The notes under the pieces were generated by a model that worked only from the letters and a program-made list of their open reading frames with translations, was not told the origin of the DNA and did not search any database. 64,000 bases of DNA from Trinickia soli (GTDB taxonomy: Bacteria; Pseudomonadota; Gammaproteobacteria; Burkholderiales; Burkholderiaceae): assembly GCF_002879855.1 (NCBI RefSeq), contig NZ_PNYB01000011.1, positions 62,001-126,000 of the forward strand, read 5' to 3'. A program made the position numbers and the translations under genes. Below are positions 32,744 to 41,468 of this stretch, piece by piece. Numbering within the stretch: the stretch's first letter is position 1; each line of letters starts with the position of its first letter.

Positions 32744-35454
32744 GTGACACTCCGATTGCTCGCGTCAATTATTTCAACGGCGAAGCGCTGCTAACCGAGG
32801 ATTTCCAGGATGAGCAGGCCTATCACACGCAAGCGCGGGAGCTTTTGAACGAGGGCGTGTTCTCGCCCGGAATTGTAGAAGGGCTCGATGTTAGCTGGTC
32901 TCATAGCGGCAACCAACTGACGGTGGATGTAGGCAAGGCGCTTGACGTTCAAGGGCGTCTGATCTTTCTCGCTACTCCCACCGCGCCCTTCACACCACCG
33001 CTTCAGACTGGGGCGAATTTTCTGACGATCTTCTTCCATGAAGATCAAACCGATCAGCAAAACCAGCCCTACGGGCAGGGTTATAAGCGCTGGACGCAAA
33101 ACCCGCAGATCGCGTGCAGGGCGGCCTTCGATTCCACTGGCGGGGACATTCTGCTGGCGATTGTTATGTCCTCCGACGGGATCAACATTGCGAGCGTTAA
33201 GTACAACTACACCGACCCCGGCAACAACCAGGATTACTACGCGCGACGTCATATTGGCGCGACCCTTCAGTCGATCAATTTTGTCGACGAGGGCAATGGG
33301 CCTGGGGGTGCGACGGGGAGCATCGTGTTGGATCAAGAAACGCTCGTGTTGACGGCTGCGGGGATCGACTTGAACGGCGCTGTGACGGCGCGAAACGTAA
33401 CATCAGCGACGGGTAACTTTAATGGCAACTTCAGCGGCACCTTCACGGGCGACGGCCGCATGCTTACATTGCCCCCGTCCAGGAGCCTTTGGCAGCCGAA
33501 TGGCGACGATATTTATTTCAAGGCTGGGCATGTTGCGATCGGTGATGAGGATGCCTCGGCCGCGGTTTTGACGATAAGAAAGGAAAGCGCCCCGCCCAAG
33601 GTCGCGACAGGGCTGATATCGCTAGACCCTGACGGGCAGACGTTGCACGGGTATCAAACTAAGTTTCTGAGCGAATTGAAGGCTGGAGACGTCATCACCT
33701 ACGATTACGCGCCGGCGCAGACGGCGACCATCGTCCATCTGACGTCAAACACGCAAGTGGAGATTGATAAAAGGTTTCATATCGACCTGGGGCCAAGCAC
33801 ATACAGCACGCAGCGTGGCGCCGGCGCCAAGAACCCTGGCCCGGGCAAGGTCGTGGCCAACGACACAACCGTAACCTGCATCGGCGCTACGTTCCAGGGG
33901 ATTGCGGAGGGGGACACACTTATTCTCGATGCTTCGGTAGAGGACTACCCAAAGTGCTTGCGCGTGCAAAGCATCGATAGCGATACGAAGATGACGGTCG
34001 TCACCATGCTGACCGGGGGCGCCAACGCCGCCGTTCTTGGGGGCCCGAAGTTGTCGGCGTTTTCGAGCGCGCAGTCGGTGCTGTTGGTGGCCGGTGGTGT
34101 GCCCAATCAGCCCGTTGGGGCGGCGCCGCCGGCGCTGGCGATCGCGGAGAACGGCAACGGTGGCCAAATGCCGAACACTGTGGGCATCAACGTCGATGGC
34201 GCCAGTTTGGACGGTTCGAAAGCGTTGGAGGTAAGGGGTACGTTTCTGCTCTCGCGGTGGCCACTCGATGCGACCCACTCGGCTGAACTCTTGAATGTGG
34301 GTGGCACGCAGAGTCCGGCATATCAGGGGCTCACGGTCACGGACAACGGGTCGAGCAGCATGCCCCGCCAAACGGTTTCGATTAATGTGCCAACGGTTGC
34401 TGATTCGTATGCGCTCGATGTGGGCGGGCCGACTCGGCTGGGAAGCTTGGAGGTCACTTCCGATTTGAATGTCAGCTCGACGGGGACGCTCAAGGTTGGG
34501 TCGGAAATCGATACGGACAAGATCGGTGCATACACCGCAGGCGGCCCCGTCGAGGTGACGAGTGACTTGGTGATAGAAAAGACAATCAGAGGAGTGAGCG
34601 CCGGCGGGTCAGGTGGGATCACTCCCACGCTGAAGGTGGGCGGCAACCTTGAGGTTTCCGAAAACGCAACGATTGATGGGAATTTACAGGTTAACGGGAA
34701 GATAGGCGGCAACATCCCGCTTCTTCAAGGGCCGCTTACGATTGACGGCCCGCTCTTCGTGACGAACGGCAATACGGTCGCGGACAATGATCTTCTTGTT
34801 CACGGTGATTTACATGTGAATGGGGCGTTGACTACCGATGCCATCACTGTTAATCATCACAATGCATTGGGCGAAATTGTTTGGTCGGCGAAGGACGATG
34901 GCAGTCTTTCAATGATTGGCGAGTTGACCGTTGGGCCGAATGGGAACGCAAACTTTACGGTAGAGCCGGATGGGGATGTAAATGTCAATGGGTCGGTTAC
35001 GGTTGGAAAAGCGTTATCGGTGCAGAGCGGCGATTTTTCGGTCAATGCTGATGGATCGATTCGGTGCTTTTCTCCGAATGTCCTGACTCGAAAAAAGACC
35101 GTCAGCCCACCGACGGCGCTCGAGCCCCCGTTCATGACATGTACGGCCAATACGGATGGATTCGTCGTCGTCGATGTAGATCCCGATACTATCCTGTTTA
35201 ACCGTAGCATCGAAGTGCTTATTGATGTGACGATATCCGGGGTGAAGTACACCCATCGCGCGAGTGCGTTCGTATTGAATCAGAATGGTCGCGGAGGTGT
35301 GAGCGCAACGGTTCCCGTTCCGAAAAATGCCCAATGCGCTTTCTCGTACCGAACGACCGGGGGCTCGGGGGGGCAGGCGGACATTCAGATCACCTGGGTG
35401 CCCTTCGGCTCGGGCGAGCTCACCAATCTCGCGGCCTGGGGCAATCCCCCCTGA
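32740..35454 (+). CDS. eCIS tail fibre / receptor-binding protein (Pvc13-like)
   Basis: A 904-residue fibre. The N-terminal baseplate-attachment domain (ARVNYFNGEALLTEDFQDEQ, GIVEGLDVSWSHSGNQLTVD) is conserved in eCIS and phage fibres. The shaft (about 550-800) consists of short beta-repeat phrases (LEVTSDLNVSSTGTLKVG, LQVNGKIGG, LHVNGALTTDAITVNHH, DVNVNGSVTVGKALSV) typical of trimeric beta-helices. The last 140 residues form the tip (FVVVDVDPDTILFNRSIEVL) that should decide target-cell specificity. The receptor cannot be deduced. The GC drops within the shaft, which suggests a mosaic origin. Confidence 0.85.
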   Translation: MSDTPIARVNYFNGEALLTEDFQDEQAYHTQARELLNEGVFSPGIVEGLDVSWSHSGNQLTVDVGKALDVQGRLIFLATPTAPFTPPLQTGANFLTIFFHEDQTDQQNQPYGQGYKRWTQNPQIACRAAFDSTGGDILLAIVMSSDGINIASVKYNYTDPGNNQDYYARRHIGATLQSINFVDEGNGPGGATGSIVLDQETLVLTAAGIDLNGAVTARNVTSATGNFNGNFSGTFTGDGRMLTLPPSRSLWQPNGDDIYFKAGHVAIGDEDASAAVLTIRKESAPPKVATGLISLDPDGQTLHGYQTKFLSELKAGDVITYDYAPAQTATIVHLTSNTQVEIDKRFHIDLGPSTYSTQRGAGAKNPGPGKVVANDTTVTCIGATFQGIAEGDTLILDASVEDYPKCLRVQSIDSDTKMTVVTMLTGGANAAVLGGPKLSAFSSAQSVLLVAGGVPNQPVGAAPPALAIAENGNGGQMPNTVGINVDGASLDGSKALEVRGTFLLSRWPLDATHSAELLNVGGTQSPAYQGLTVTDNGSSSMPRQTVSINVPTVADSYALDVGGPTRLGSLEVTSDLNVSSTGTLKVGSEIDTDKIGAYTAGGPVEVTSDLVIEKTIRGVSAGGSGGITPTLKVGGNLEVSENATIDGNLQVNGKIGGNIPLLQGPLTIDGPLFVTNGNTVADNDLLVHGDLHVNGALTTDAITVNHHNALGEIVWSAKDDGSLSMIGELTVGPNGNANFTVEPDGDVNVNGSVTVGKALSVQSGDFSVNADGSIRCFSPNVLTRKKTVSPPTALEPPFMTCTANTDGFVVVDVDPDTILFNRSIEVLIDVTISGVKYTHRASAFVLNQNGRGGVSATVPVPKNAQCAFSYRTTGGSGGQADIQITWVPFGSGELTNLAAWGNPP

Positions 35455-35493
35455 GCCAGCCAACGCACATGGGACATTTTCACTGGAGTAGAC

Positions 35494-35883
35494 ATGTCAG
35501 CTAACTTCGAACTGACGATGTATAACGGATCTCGTCATTTGATGATCTTGCACAAGGTCAATGCCAATTCCTGTGATACTTGCATGACCACGTCTGGCCC
35601 GAATGTTTTTTCCATCACCCCGTTTGGGCGATGTGTCCTCCTGCTGGAGGATTCAAACGATTCATCCTGCAACTGTTGGGGCGCAAATAAATATTTGGAT
35701 TGGACGGTGAAAGAAAATGGTGACTCGTCGCGTCGATTCGGCTTTAAATCGTATGTCTCTCCGGACAGGGTTCGCGTGTATGGAGATGTCATATACGCGG
35801 AAACAAGCGGTAGCCCCTGTCTTAACCCGTGCTGGGTCGATAGGAACAGCGATCAAGCGATTCCCGTAAATATTTATCTGTGA
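35494..35883 (+). CDS. Small Cys-rich beta protein in the eCIS operon, member 1
   Basis: A 129-residue protein, no signal peptide, about eight Cys. It is unrelated to any eCIS structural protein I know. MYNGSRHLMILHK, GPNVFSITPFGRCVLLLEDS, YLDWTVKENG and the final VNIYL resemble the other two small proteins downstream in order and spacing, so the three look like one family of compact beta-sandwiches. Its place just after the fibre suggests a fibre accessory, an adhesin or a loaded cargo. Lower GC than the structural genes. Function unknown. Confidence 0.68.
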   Translation: MSANFELTMYNGSRHLMILHKVNANSCDTCMTTSGPNVFSITPFGRCVLLLEDSNDSSCNCWGANKYLDWTVKENGDSSRRFGFKSYVSPDRVRVYGDVIYAETSGSPCLNPCWVDRNSDQAIPVNIYL

Positions 35884-36218
35884 CCCCCGGTACGCAGCTG
35901 ATCTCCCGGTTTTCGGCGCTGCGATAGCGTCGGGTATGCGAGTGTGGTTGCGCAGTCGCGCATGCGGATGATATGAGATCAGTTTTTGCGGACTGTGTGC
36001 GAATCATCAATTCCTAGGATTTCTTGTCGAGTGACGGCTTCGGCGCCTTTGTTTGTTACCCATGTTTTACTACACTAAATGTGCTTGATCTTGCTCGTTG
36101 TGTGCTTGCAATAATCGGAAGCGCGAATCGGAGATGAGGGTGTGGGGCGAGCTGAAAAGAAGAGATTCAAACCGTCTCATTGAATGCTGAAGTATCTTTA
36201 TTTCGAAAGGAGATCGCT
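35884..36218. other. Intergenic region within the eCIS 3' block
   Basis: 335 bp, AT-richer than the structural genes. It ends in a good AAAGGAG before the next start. It may contain an internal promoter; I see no terminator with a T run and no gene. Confidence 0.4.
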
Positions 36219-36620
36219 ATGACTGCATTTATTGTTAACTTTCATAATGCTTCGCAACAAACAATCACGCTAACGCAAGGCGATGCGGTACTTATGACGC
36301 AAAGCGGCCCGTTAACGCTTTCAATCCCGTCGAAAGATACGATGTTAGCCTATTTGATTGCTGCGGATGATCAAGGATCAGACTGTATTGTGCCTTGGGT
36401 GGTTAATAATAATAGTGGAACTGTTGTTAAATTTCATCTGGTTCCGGCTAAATCAGATGATATGCAGACGTTGGGGATCGAAGGCAAAGGTACGGCATAT
36501 AGTAAGGCTGTTTGCGATTCTAATACATCCTCGACGGACTGCTCATCGACCGATCAAACCAAATGGCCGCAGGTTTTTTCCGATCCTGCCACGGTCGATA
36601 TCTATTTTGGCCTTACCTGA
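36219..36620 (+). CDS. Small beta protein in the eCIS operon, member 2
   Basis: A 133-residue soluble protein. The start at 36219 follows AAAGGAG. FHNASQQTITLTQGDAVLM, GPLTLSIPSKDTMLAYLIA, CIVPWVVNNNSGTVVKFHL and the last strand VDIYFGLT align in order with members 1 and 3. There is no leader, so it is cytoplasmic or delivered by the particle. AT-rich codon use points to recent acquisition. Function unknown. Confidence 0.66.
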   Translation: MTAFIVNFHNASQQTITLTQGDAVLMTQSGPLTLSIPSKDTMLAYLIAADDQGSDCIVPWVVNNNSGTVVKFHLVPAKSDDMQTLGIEGKGTAYSKAVCDSNTSSTDCSSTDQTKWPQVFSDPATVDIYFGLT

Positions 36621-36723
36621 GGCGATTGCGGGTCGGTTATTGGCTCGACGTCATCTCGCGGTTTTTCCGGAGTTGTCGTCGGGAGCTTTTTGTGGGTATG
36701 ATTAACAAAAATGGGGTGGATCA

Positions 36724-37263
36724 ATGGGGGCGCGCGCAAGCTTAATGATGCGTCTGAAAGGGTTGGTGCGGATTTCGATATTAATGGTTATTCCATTCGT
36801 TTTCATGCAAGGCAAATCGCAAGCGGAGGACGCCGCCTCTTCGGGTAAGCGAATTGACTACAACGTTACTTTCGATAATACCGCTGGATCCGCGGATCTG
36901 ACAATTATTCATCCCAAAACCTACAATGCAGGCTCTGCTTGTATGTACCAGGCTGGTCCGGATTCGATCGTTATAAAGAAGGGCGAAACAAAATCTTTTT
37001 CTATCACAACTTCTAATAGTCCGCAGCATAACTGTTTCTATTCTGCAAAATATGTCACCTGGACGACCGGTGATGGAGGATCGAATTGGGTGTTTACGGT
37101 TAAACCTATTGATAGAGTTTGGAGTGAAGAGGTAGGCACCAAATTCAAAACGAGTCCACCATCGGGAGTGCCGTCCGCCGCCACCTGTGGTGGACAAGAC
37201 TGCTTAAATAGCTGGGTTCGCGAAAATGTCGATTCGCCTAAATTGTTGGTTTCATTCAAATGA
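36724..37263 (+). CDS. Small beta protein with signal peptide, member 3
   Basis: A 179-residue protein with an N-terminal Sec signal (RLKGLVRISILMVIPFVFMQ, then GKSQAED) that probably is cleaved near residue 34. The mature part has DYNVTFDNTAGSADLTIIH, DSIVIKKGETKSFSITTSN, YVTWTTGDGGSNWVFTVKP and a final LLVSFK, the same layout as members 1 and 2. This one has been given a secretion route of its own, unlike its siblings. An alternative start lies at 36745 (Met-Met-Arg). Function unknown. Confidence 0.66.
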   Translation: MGARASLMMRLKGLVRISILMVIPFVFMQGKSQAEDAASSGKRIDYNVTFDNTAGSADLTIIHPKTYNAGSACMYQAGPDSIVIKKGETKSFSITTSNSPQHNCFYSAKYVTWTTGDGGSNWVFTVKPIDRVWSEEVGTKFKTSPPSGVPSAATCGGQDCLNSWVRENVDSPKLLVSFK

Positions 37264-37489
37264 TGTTACGTTGCCGCTGATTAGAGTGTGTCGGTCGGGC
37301 GGGTTACCCCGCCGACTATCTGGTTGGCCTCGCCACGCCTGAGCGGAGAATTGGGCCTGCCGGTCTGGCGGCGCAACTACGGCGCACAGACAGCAGTTGA
37401 CGCAGTCTTACCAGGCAGTAGCACTGGTTCTGCTCTTGCTTGTGACGGACAACGAATTTCGCCCACCACTCCTTCCCTCAAGGCGCCCC

Positions 37490-39634
37490 ATGACCACCAC
37501 AGGCGCGTCACTCGCCGAGTCGGCCGCCCCTTACGCCGACAACCCTGCCTTCCTCGACGACCTACGCCGCTTCGTCGAATCGCTGCTGTCAGCAGCCGAT
37601 CGTGCCGCGACGGATTCCCTCCATACAGCGTCCCACCAAGCCTCCCACACCTGGCGCGCCATCGCCGCCCGCATGGCGGCAACCGTCAAAGCGGAAATCT
37701 TCATCCCTCTGGCCCACGTCGCGCTCGTATTTCAGCTCGATGCGCGCGACGTGCAGTTGCTGTCGCTCGCATTGATGATCGAAGCCGATCGCTCGATAAG
37801 CGACGCATTCTCGACGCTGACGCGCACGTTGCACGAAGCCGAAGGCATTGACGATCGCCCACGCTCGACATCGGCGACGGGCAAGGCTACGTCGCTCAGA
37901 ACCGCGACCTATCTCCTAGGCGACGTGCGAGGCTGCCTATTTGCCGATAGCCCGCTATGCGTGCATCAACTGATCGAGCTCGACGACGTCAACGTCTCGA
38001 CGCTCGACGGCGCCTATCGTTTAGCGCCGGCGCTCACGGCGTACTTGCTTGGCCTTGCTGCCCCCCAGCCACGTATCGGCGATCAAATGGCCGTCGACGT
38101 GATCGTCGAGGAATCCCTCGCGGAATTGATCGTGGGCGAGAACATCAAGCGTCAACTCCAACGATTCGTCGAAGTGTGCTGCGCGCCGAGCGCGCGCTTC
38201 GGCGCCGTCGTGCTTCAAATCGAGGCCGATGATACGACGCTCGCCGGCGCGCTTGCCGCTGCGGCATTTTCGAATCTAGGCTACGGCGTGGCGCGCTTGA
38301 GCGCACGGCATATTCGATCGGCGTATCAAAACGCCGATCATCGTCTTTCGACACTGCAGCAACAATTGCGCACGGCATGCCGCGACGCTGCACTCTGCAC
38401 GCAAGTGCTCATGCTGACCGATACCGACGCGCTGATCGGCAACGAAGAGCGCGAACAAATCGATCTTTTCGATAGCGCGATTCAGGCGCTGCTTCAGGCC
38501 GTCACGTACGTGGTGATCCTCAACGGCGCCTCCAGGCGGCTAGCCGATACGGTGGCGGGCTCGCGCCAGCAAGGCGTGAGATTGTTTCAAGTGTGCGTGC
38601 CGCCGCCTACGCCGGATTTGCGCAAGCTGGCCTGGGAAAAGCATGCCGATTACTACGATCTGCCGCTTGACGATCGTCTATTGACCGCGGTGGCAGACGC
38701 CTACACGTTTACGGAAGCGCGTATCGCCGCGGTGATCGACACCTTGGCGGGGCGGCATGCCTTGGCCGGCGACGATAAGATCGAGCCGATGCTGTGGGAT
38801 ATTTGTCGTACCGAGGCGCAGGATCAGCCGATCGGCGTGGCCAGACGCGTCGATGCGCCGTATCGGCTAAGCGATCTCGTCGCGCCGCCGCAGACCGTCG
38901 CCTTGCTCGAAGAAGTGTTGGGTCAGATGCGGCATCGCGCACACGTTATCGACGAACTTGGTTTCGCGGCCAAACATCCCGCCGTCAAGAACCTATGCGT
39001 GCTGTTCCATGGATCGCCGGGAACAGGCAAGACGATGGCCTCGTCGATTCTTGCTAATGAGCTCTCGCTACCGTTGTATCGCGTCGACCTCTCGACGGTG
39101 CTCAGCAAATATATCGGCGAGACGGAGCGCAACATCGCGCAGTTGTTCGAGCGCGCACAGTTGATGAACGTCGTGCTGCACTTCGACGAAGCGGAAGGAC
39201 TCTTCAGCAAGCGAACGGATGCGAAGGATTCGCACGACCGCTTCGCGAACCTGCAAGTGGGCTTTCTATTGCAGCGAATCGAGTCCTATCAGGGCCTCGT
39301 GATCCTATCGACGAACTTGATGGGCAACATCGATAAGGCGTTCTTGCGGCGTTTTGGCTTCGTTATCGAGTTTCCGTCGCCGGCCAGGGATGAGCGGCTG
39401 CATTTGTGGCGGCAGATTTTTCCGGAGCGGGTGCGATTGCACGACGATGTCGATCTCGAGGTGCTGGCCGACAAGGCGGCCCTCTCGGGAGGGTACATCC
39501 GTAACGCTGCGCTCAGCGCAACTTTCCTGGCGGCGCGGGAGGGCTCGGCGGTCAAAATGACGCACCTAGTGAAATCGGTTGGACGCGAATATGAAAAGCT
39601 CGGGAAGTTGTTTTCCGAGGCGGACTACATATAG
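37490..39634 (+). CDS. eCIS AAA+ ATPase (Pvc15)
   Basis: A 714-residue ATPase associated with eCIS assembly. The C-terminal AAA+ module has Walker A FHGSPGTGKTMASS (near residue 508), Walker B VVLHFDEAEGLF (near 564), sensor-1 VILSTNLMG, and an arginine finger in LRRFGFVIEF. An inactive-looking AAA-like half precedes it (about residues 210-390). ATG at 37490; longer upstream reading begins at non-ATG codons and is ignored. In Afp/PVC this protein is needed for particle formation or cargo loading. It is the last recognisable structural gene of the cluster. Confidence 0.9.
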   Translation: MTTTGASLAESAAPYADNPAFLDDLRRFVESLLSAADRAATDSLHTASHQASHTWRAIAARMAATVKAEIFIPLAHVALVFQLDARDVQLLSLALMIEADRSISDAFSTLTRTLHEAEGIDDRPRSTSATGKATSLRTATYLLGDVRGCLFADSPLCVHQLIELDDVNVSTLDGAYRLAPALTAYLLGLAAPQPRIGDQMAVDVIVEESLAELIVGENIKRQLQRFVEVCCAPSARFGAVVLQIEADDTTLAGALAAAAFSNLGYGVARLSARHIRSAYQNADHRLSTLQQQLRTACRDAALCTQVLMLTDTDALIGNEEREQIDLFDSAIQALLQAVTYVVILNGASRRLADTVAGSRQQGVRLFQVCVPPPTPDLRKLAWEKHADYYDLPLDDRLLTAVADAYTFTEARIAAVIDTLAGRHALAGDDKIEPMLWDICRTEAQDQPIGVARRVDAPYRLSDLVAPPQTVALLEEVLGQMRHRAHVIDELGFAAKHPAVKNLCVLFHGSPGTGKTMASSILANELSLPLYRVDLSTVLSKYIGETERNIAQLFERAQLMNVVLHFDEAEGLFSKRTDAKDSHDRFANLQVGFLLQRIESYQGLVILSTNLMGNIDKAFLRRFGFVIEFPSPARDERLHLWRQIFPERVRLHDDVDLEVLADKAALSGGYIRNAALSATFLAAREGSAVKMTHLVKSVGREYEKLGKLFSEADYI

Positions 39635-39702
39635 AGGTTCGATGTTCTGTCGCGCCTTCGCCTGCGGCATAATCGCATTTCCGCCGCGCGAGCCTCCTTC
39701 CC

Positions 39703-40221
39703 ATGCTCCCAGCACTCGATACCGCCCGCCTGTTGATCCGCGAGCGCACGCTTGCCGATCTCGAATCGTGCCTCGAAATGGATCGCGATCCTGAGGTCAC
39801 GCGTCACATCGCCGGGCCTTGGAGTGACCCCGTCGCTCACCGGCAGTTCGTTCAGCACCGCATCACCCGCCAATACCCGCCGGGCCTCGGCTATTGGAGC
39901 ATCCGTGAGCGCGCCGATCCCGATCGATTCATCGGCTGGGTATTATTGATCCCCGACCACGGAAGCGGTCCCGACGTCGAAATCGGTTGGCGGCTCGTTC
40001 GTTCGGCGTGGGGGCGCGGGATCGCAAGCGAAGCGGCGAGGGCGCTGGTGAAGCACGCGTTCGAAACGGTGGGCCTGCCGCGCGTGATCGCCGATATCGC
40101 TGCAGAAAACCGGGCCTCGCTACACGTAGCGCGAAAGCTCGGGATGCAATGGCTGGGATATGACACAAGCGACGGCAAGAGGTATGAACGCTATCGCCTG
40201 GTGCGCGATGATCTCCGATAG
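39703..40221 (+). CDS. GNAT-family acetyltransferase, RimJ/RimL-like
   Basis: A 172-residue N-acetyltransferase. DTARLLIRERTLADLESCLE opens the fold; VEIGWRLVRSAWGRGIASEA holds the acetyl-CoA pyrophosphate loop (R-W-G-R-G-I-A pattern), and ENRASLHVARKLGMQWLG is the usual end. It transfers acetyl from acetyl-CoA to an amine; the acceptor is unknown. It could modify an eCIS or effector protein but may simply be a flanking housekeeping gene. Confidence 0.85.
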   Translation: MLPALDTARLLIRERTLADLESCLEMDRDPEVTRHIAGPWSDPVAHRQFVQHRITRQYPPGLGYWSIRERADPDRFIGWVLLIPDHGSGPDVEIGWRLVRSAWGRGIASEAARALVKHAFETVGLPRVIADIAAENRASLHVARKLGMQWLGYDTSDGKRYERYRLVRDDLR

Positions 40222-40257
40222 GGTGGGGTGGGGCTTCCGATAGGACCTTCGATCGGG

Positions 40258-41070
40258 TTAATTTTTCTTGCCGATGACTGCATTCGCAACCATGGGGGCG
40301 AACGTTGCCAACCGACTTGCGACGACGCGAAGAACGCGCTCGACCTTGCCGATATCAAATCGTCCCTGCGTTCGAACACCGCTCTGCATATCGATCCAAT
40401 AACGATGTGGCACCGTTCTGCTGCCGCTCACCGCTTGCGCGACGGCATCGAGCACCGGCCCGATGTTTTCGGGGGAGACACCGCCCGCATAGCCCGTATC
40501 GATCGCGATATTGCCCACGCTGTATGGCTTCTCCCATGCATGAGGCGACTTGCCCTTACCGCACGATGCGTCGAACAGCACCGATACGCGCTGCGGCGGG
40601 GAAATCGACGTTGTTGCCAATGCGGCAAGCAAGCTATCGATCGCGTAGGCCGAGCCTTCGTGATACTGAAGAATCAGGGGCACGTCATGGGCCAACAACG
40701 ATTGATATATATCGATGAGCTCGCTGTGGCTGAAGGCCCTTTCTCGTCCATTGAGGTTCGCCTGCACTCGGCCGTACTGCCGTAACTCATAGAAGAACGA
40801 GATTTCTTCCTGACGCGCGAGCAGCATGCGAAACGTCTGGCTGATGCATAAATGCAGGGCGGACCGGACGCGATGCTGCCGACATCGGGCCGCGCATTCG
40901 CTGCGCCATTCGAATGTCGGATTATGCGGCGTCCCTTCTTTTTCCGGAAAATGAAGGATGCCCCATTCGACGAACGGATAAATTCGGCCGAGCGCGATCA
41001 AATCCTCGATGCGCACGTTATCGTCGGCGCCGGTAATCGAAACGCAAAACGGCTGGATAGTTGGGAGCAT
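40258..41070 (-). CDS. Unknown protein, possibly TIM-barrel (phosphoribosylanthranilate-isomerase-like)
   Basis: A 270-residue soluble protein. FCVSITGADDNVRIEDLIAL at the start, YGRVQANLNGRERAFSH in the middle, SVLFDASCGKGKSPHAW, IDTGYAGGVSPENIGPVLDA and the end WIDMQSGVRTQGRFDIGKVE have the alternating beta-alpha rhythm and the GG(V/L)SPEN phosphate-binding turn of TrpF-like barrels. The catalytic Cys/Asp pair of real TrpF is not evident, so enzymatic identity is open. ATG at 41070; a longer reading uses a TTG. It is convergent with the GNAT gene. Confidence 0.5.
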   Translation of the reverse strand: MLPTIQPFCVSITGADDNVRIEDLIALGRIYPFVEWGILHFPEKEGTPHNPTFEWRSECAARCRQHRVRSALHLCISQTFRMLLARQEEISFFYELRQYGRVQANLNGRERAFSHSELIDIYQSLLAHDVPLILQYHEGSAYAIDSLLAALATTSISPPQRVSVLFDASCGKGKSPHAWEKPYSVGNIAIDTGYAGGVSPENIGPVLDAVAQAVSGSRTVPHRYWIDMQSGVRTQGRFDIGKVERVLRVVASRLATFAPMVANAVIGKKN

Positions 41071-41468
41071 GATCGGGCTTCGTTTCGATACCGTACAACG
41101 AGAGCGCGAGCGCAATCAAGCTCGCGGCGCAAGCTAACGGCCAAGCGCGTCGTCATAGTCCACAAGATGAGAATCCGGCGCAGTGTCTCGCACGTCTGTA
41201 TCAAGGCCCGACGTAGCCGATCGGTACATGGCCGATAACACGGGCATCGCGCGGTACTTGCGGCACGGCGCGGCGAACCTGCGACGCCATTCGGCCCTGG
41301 GATTGTATTGCGTGCCTTCTTTTCCGACCCATACGCCGCGACGGTAATCACACCCGGGCCTCCCGCATCATGAACCCGACCGTGTCCATTTGCCCATAGG
41401 CCGCCCGAGTACGCATCGCTACATTGAATCCGAGCGCTCTCCACCCATTTCCAAGAGAGGATTCAACG
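41071..41468. other. Spacer with a possible degraded minus-strand gene
   Basis: 398 bp. A minus-strand reading from 41416 to 41134 gives protein-like sequence (RRGVWVGKEGTQYNPRAEWR then FAAPCRKYRAMP) but is broken by a TGA at 41348-41350, where one missing base would restore it. I treat it as a doubtful relic. The right end contains AGAGAGG before the next start. Confidence 0.35.

Noticed and set aside
37290-37314. A hairpin-like GTCGGGCGGG/CCCCGCCGAC after the third small protein
   Set aside because: Two mismatches in the stem and no T run, so not called as a terminator.
18239-39634. A prophage or type VI secretion system
   Set aside because: No capsid, portal, terminase, lysis or integrase genes, and no TssJLM membrane complex or ClpV; the DUF4255 cap, Pvc7-like LysM protein and Pvc15-type ATPase indicate an eCIS.
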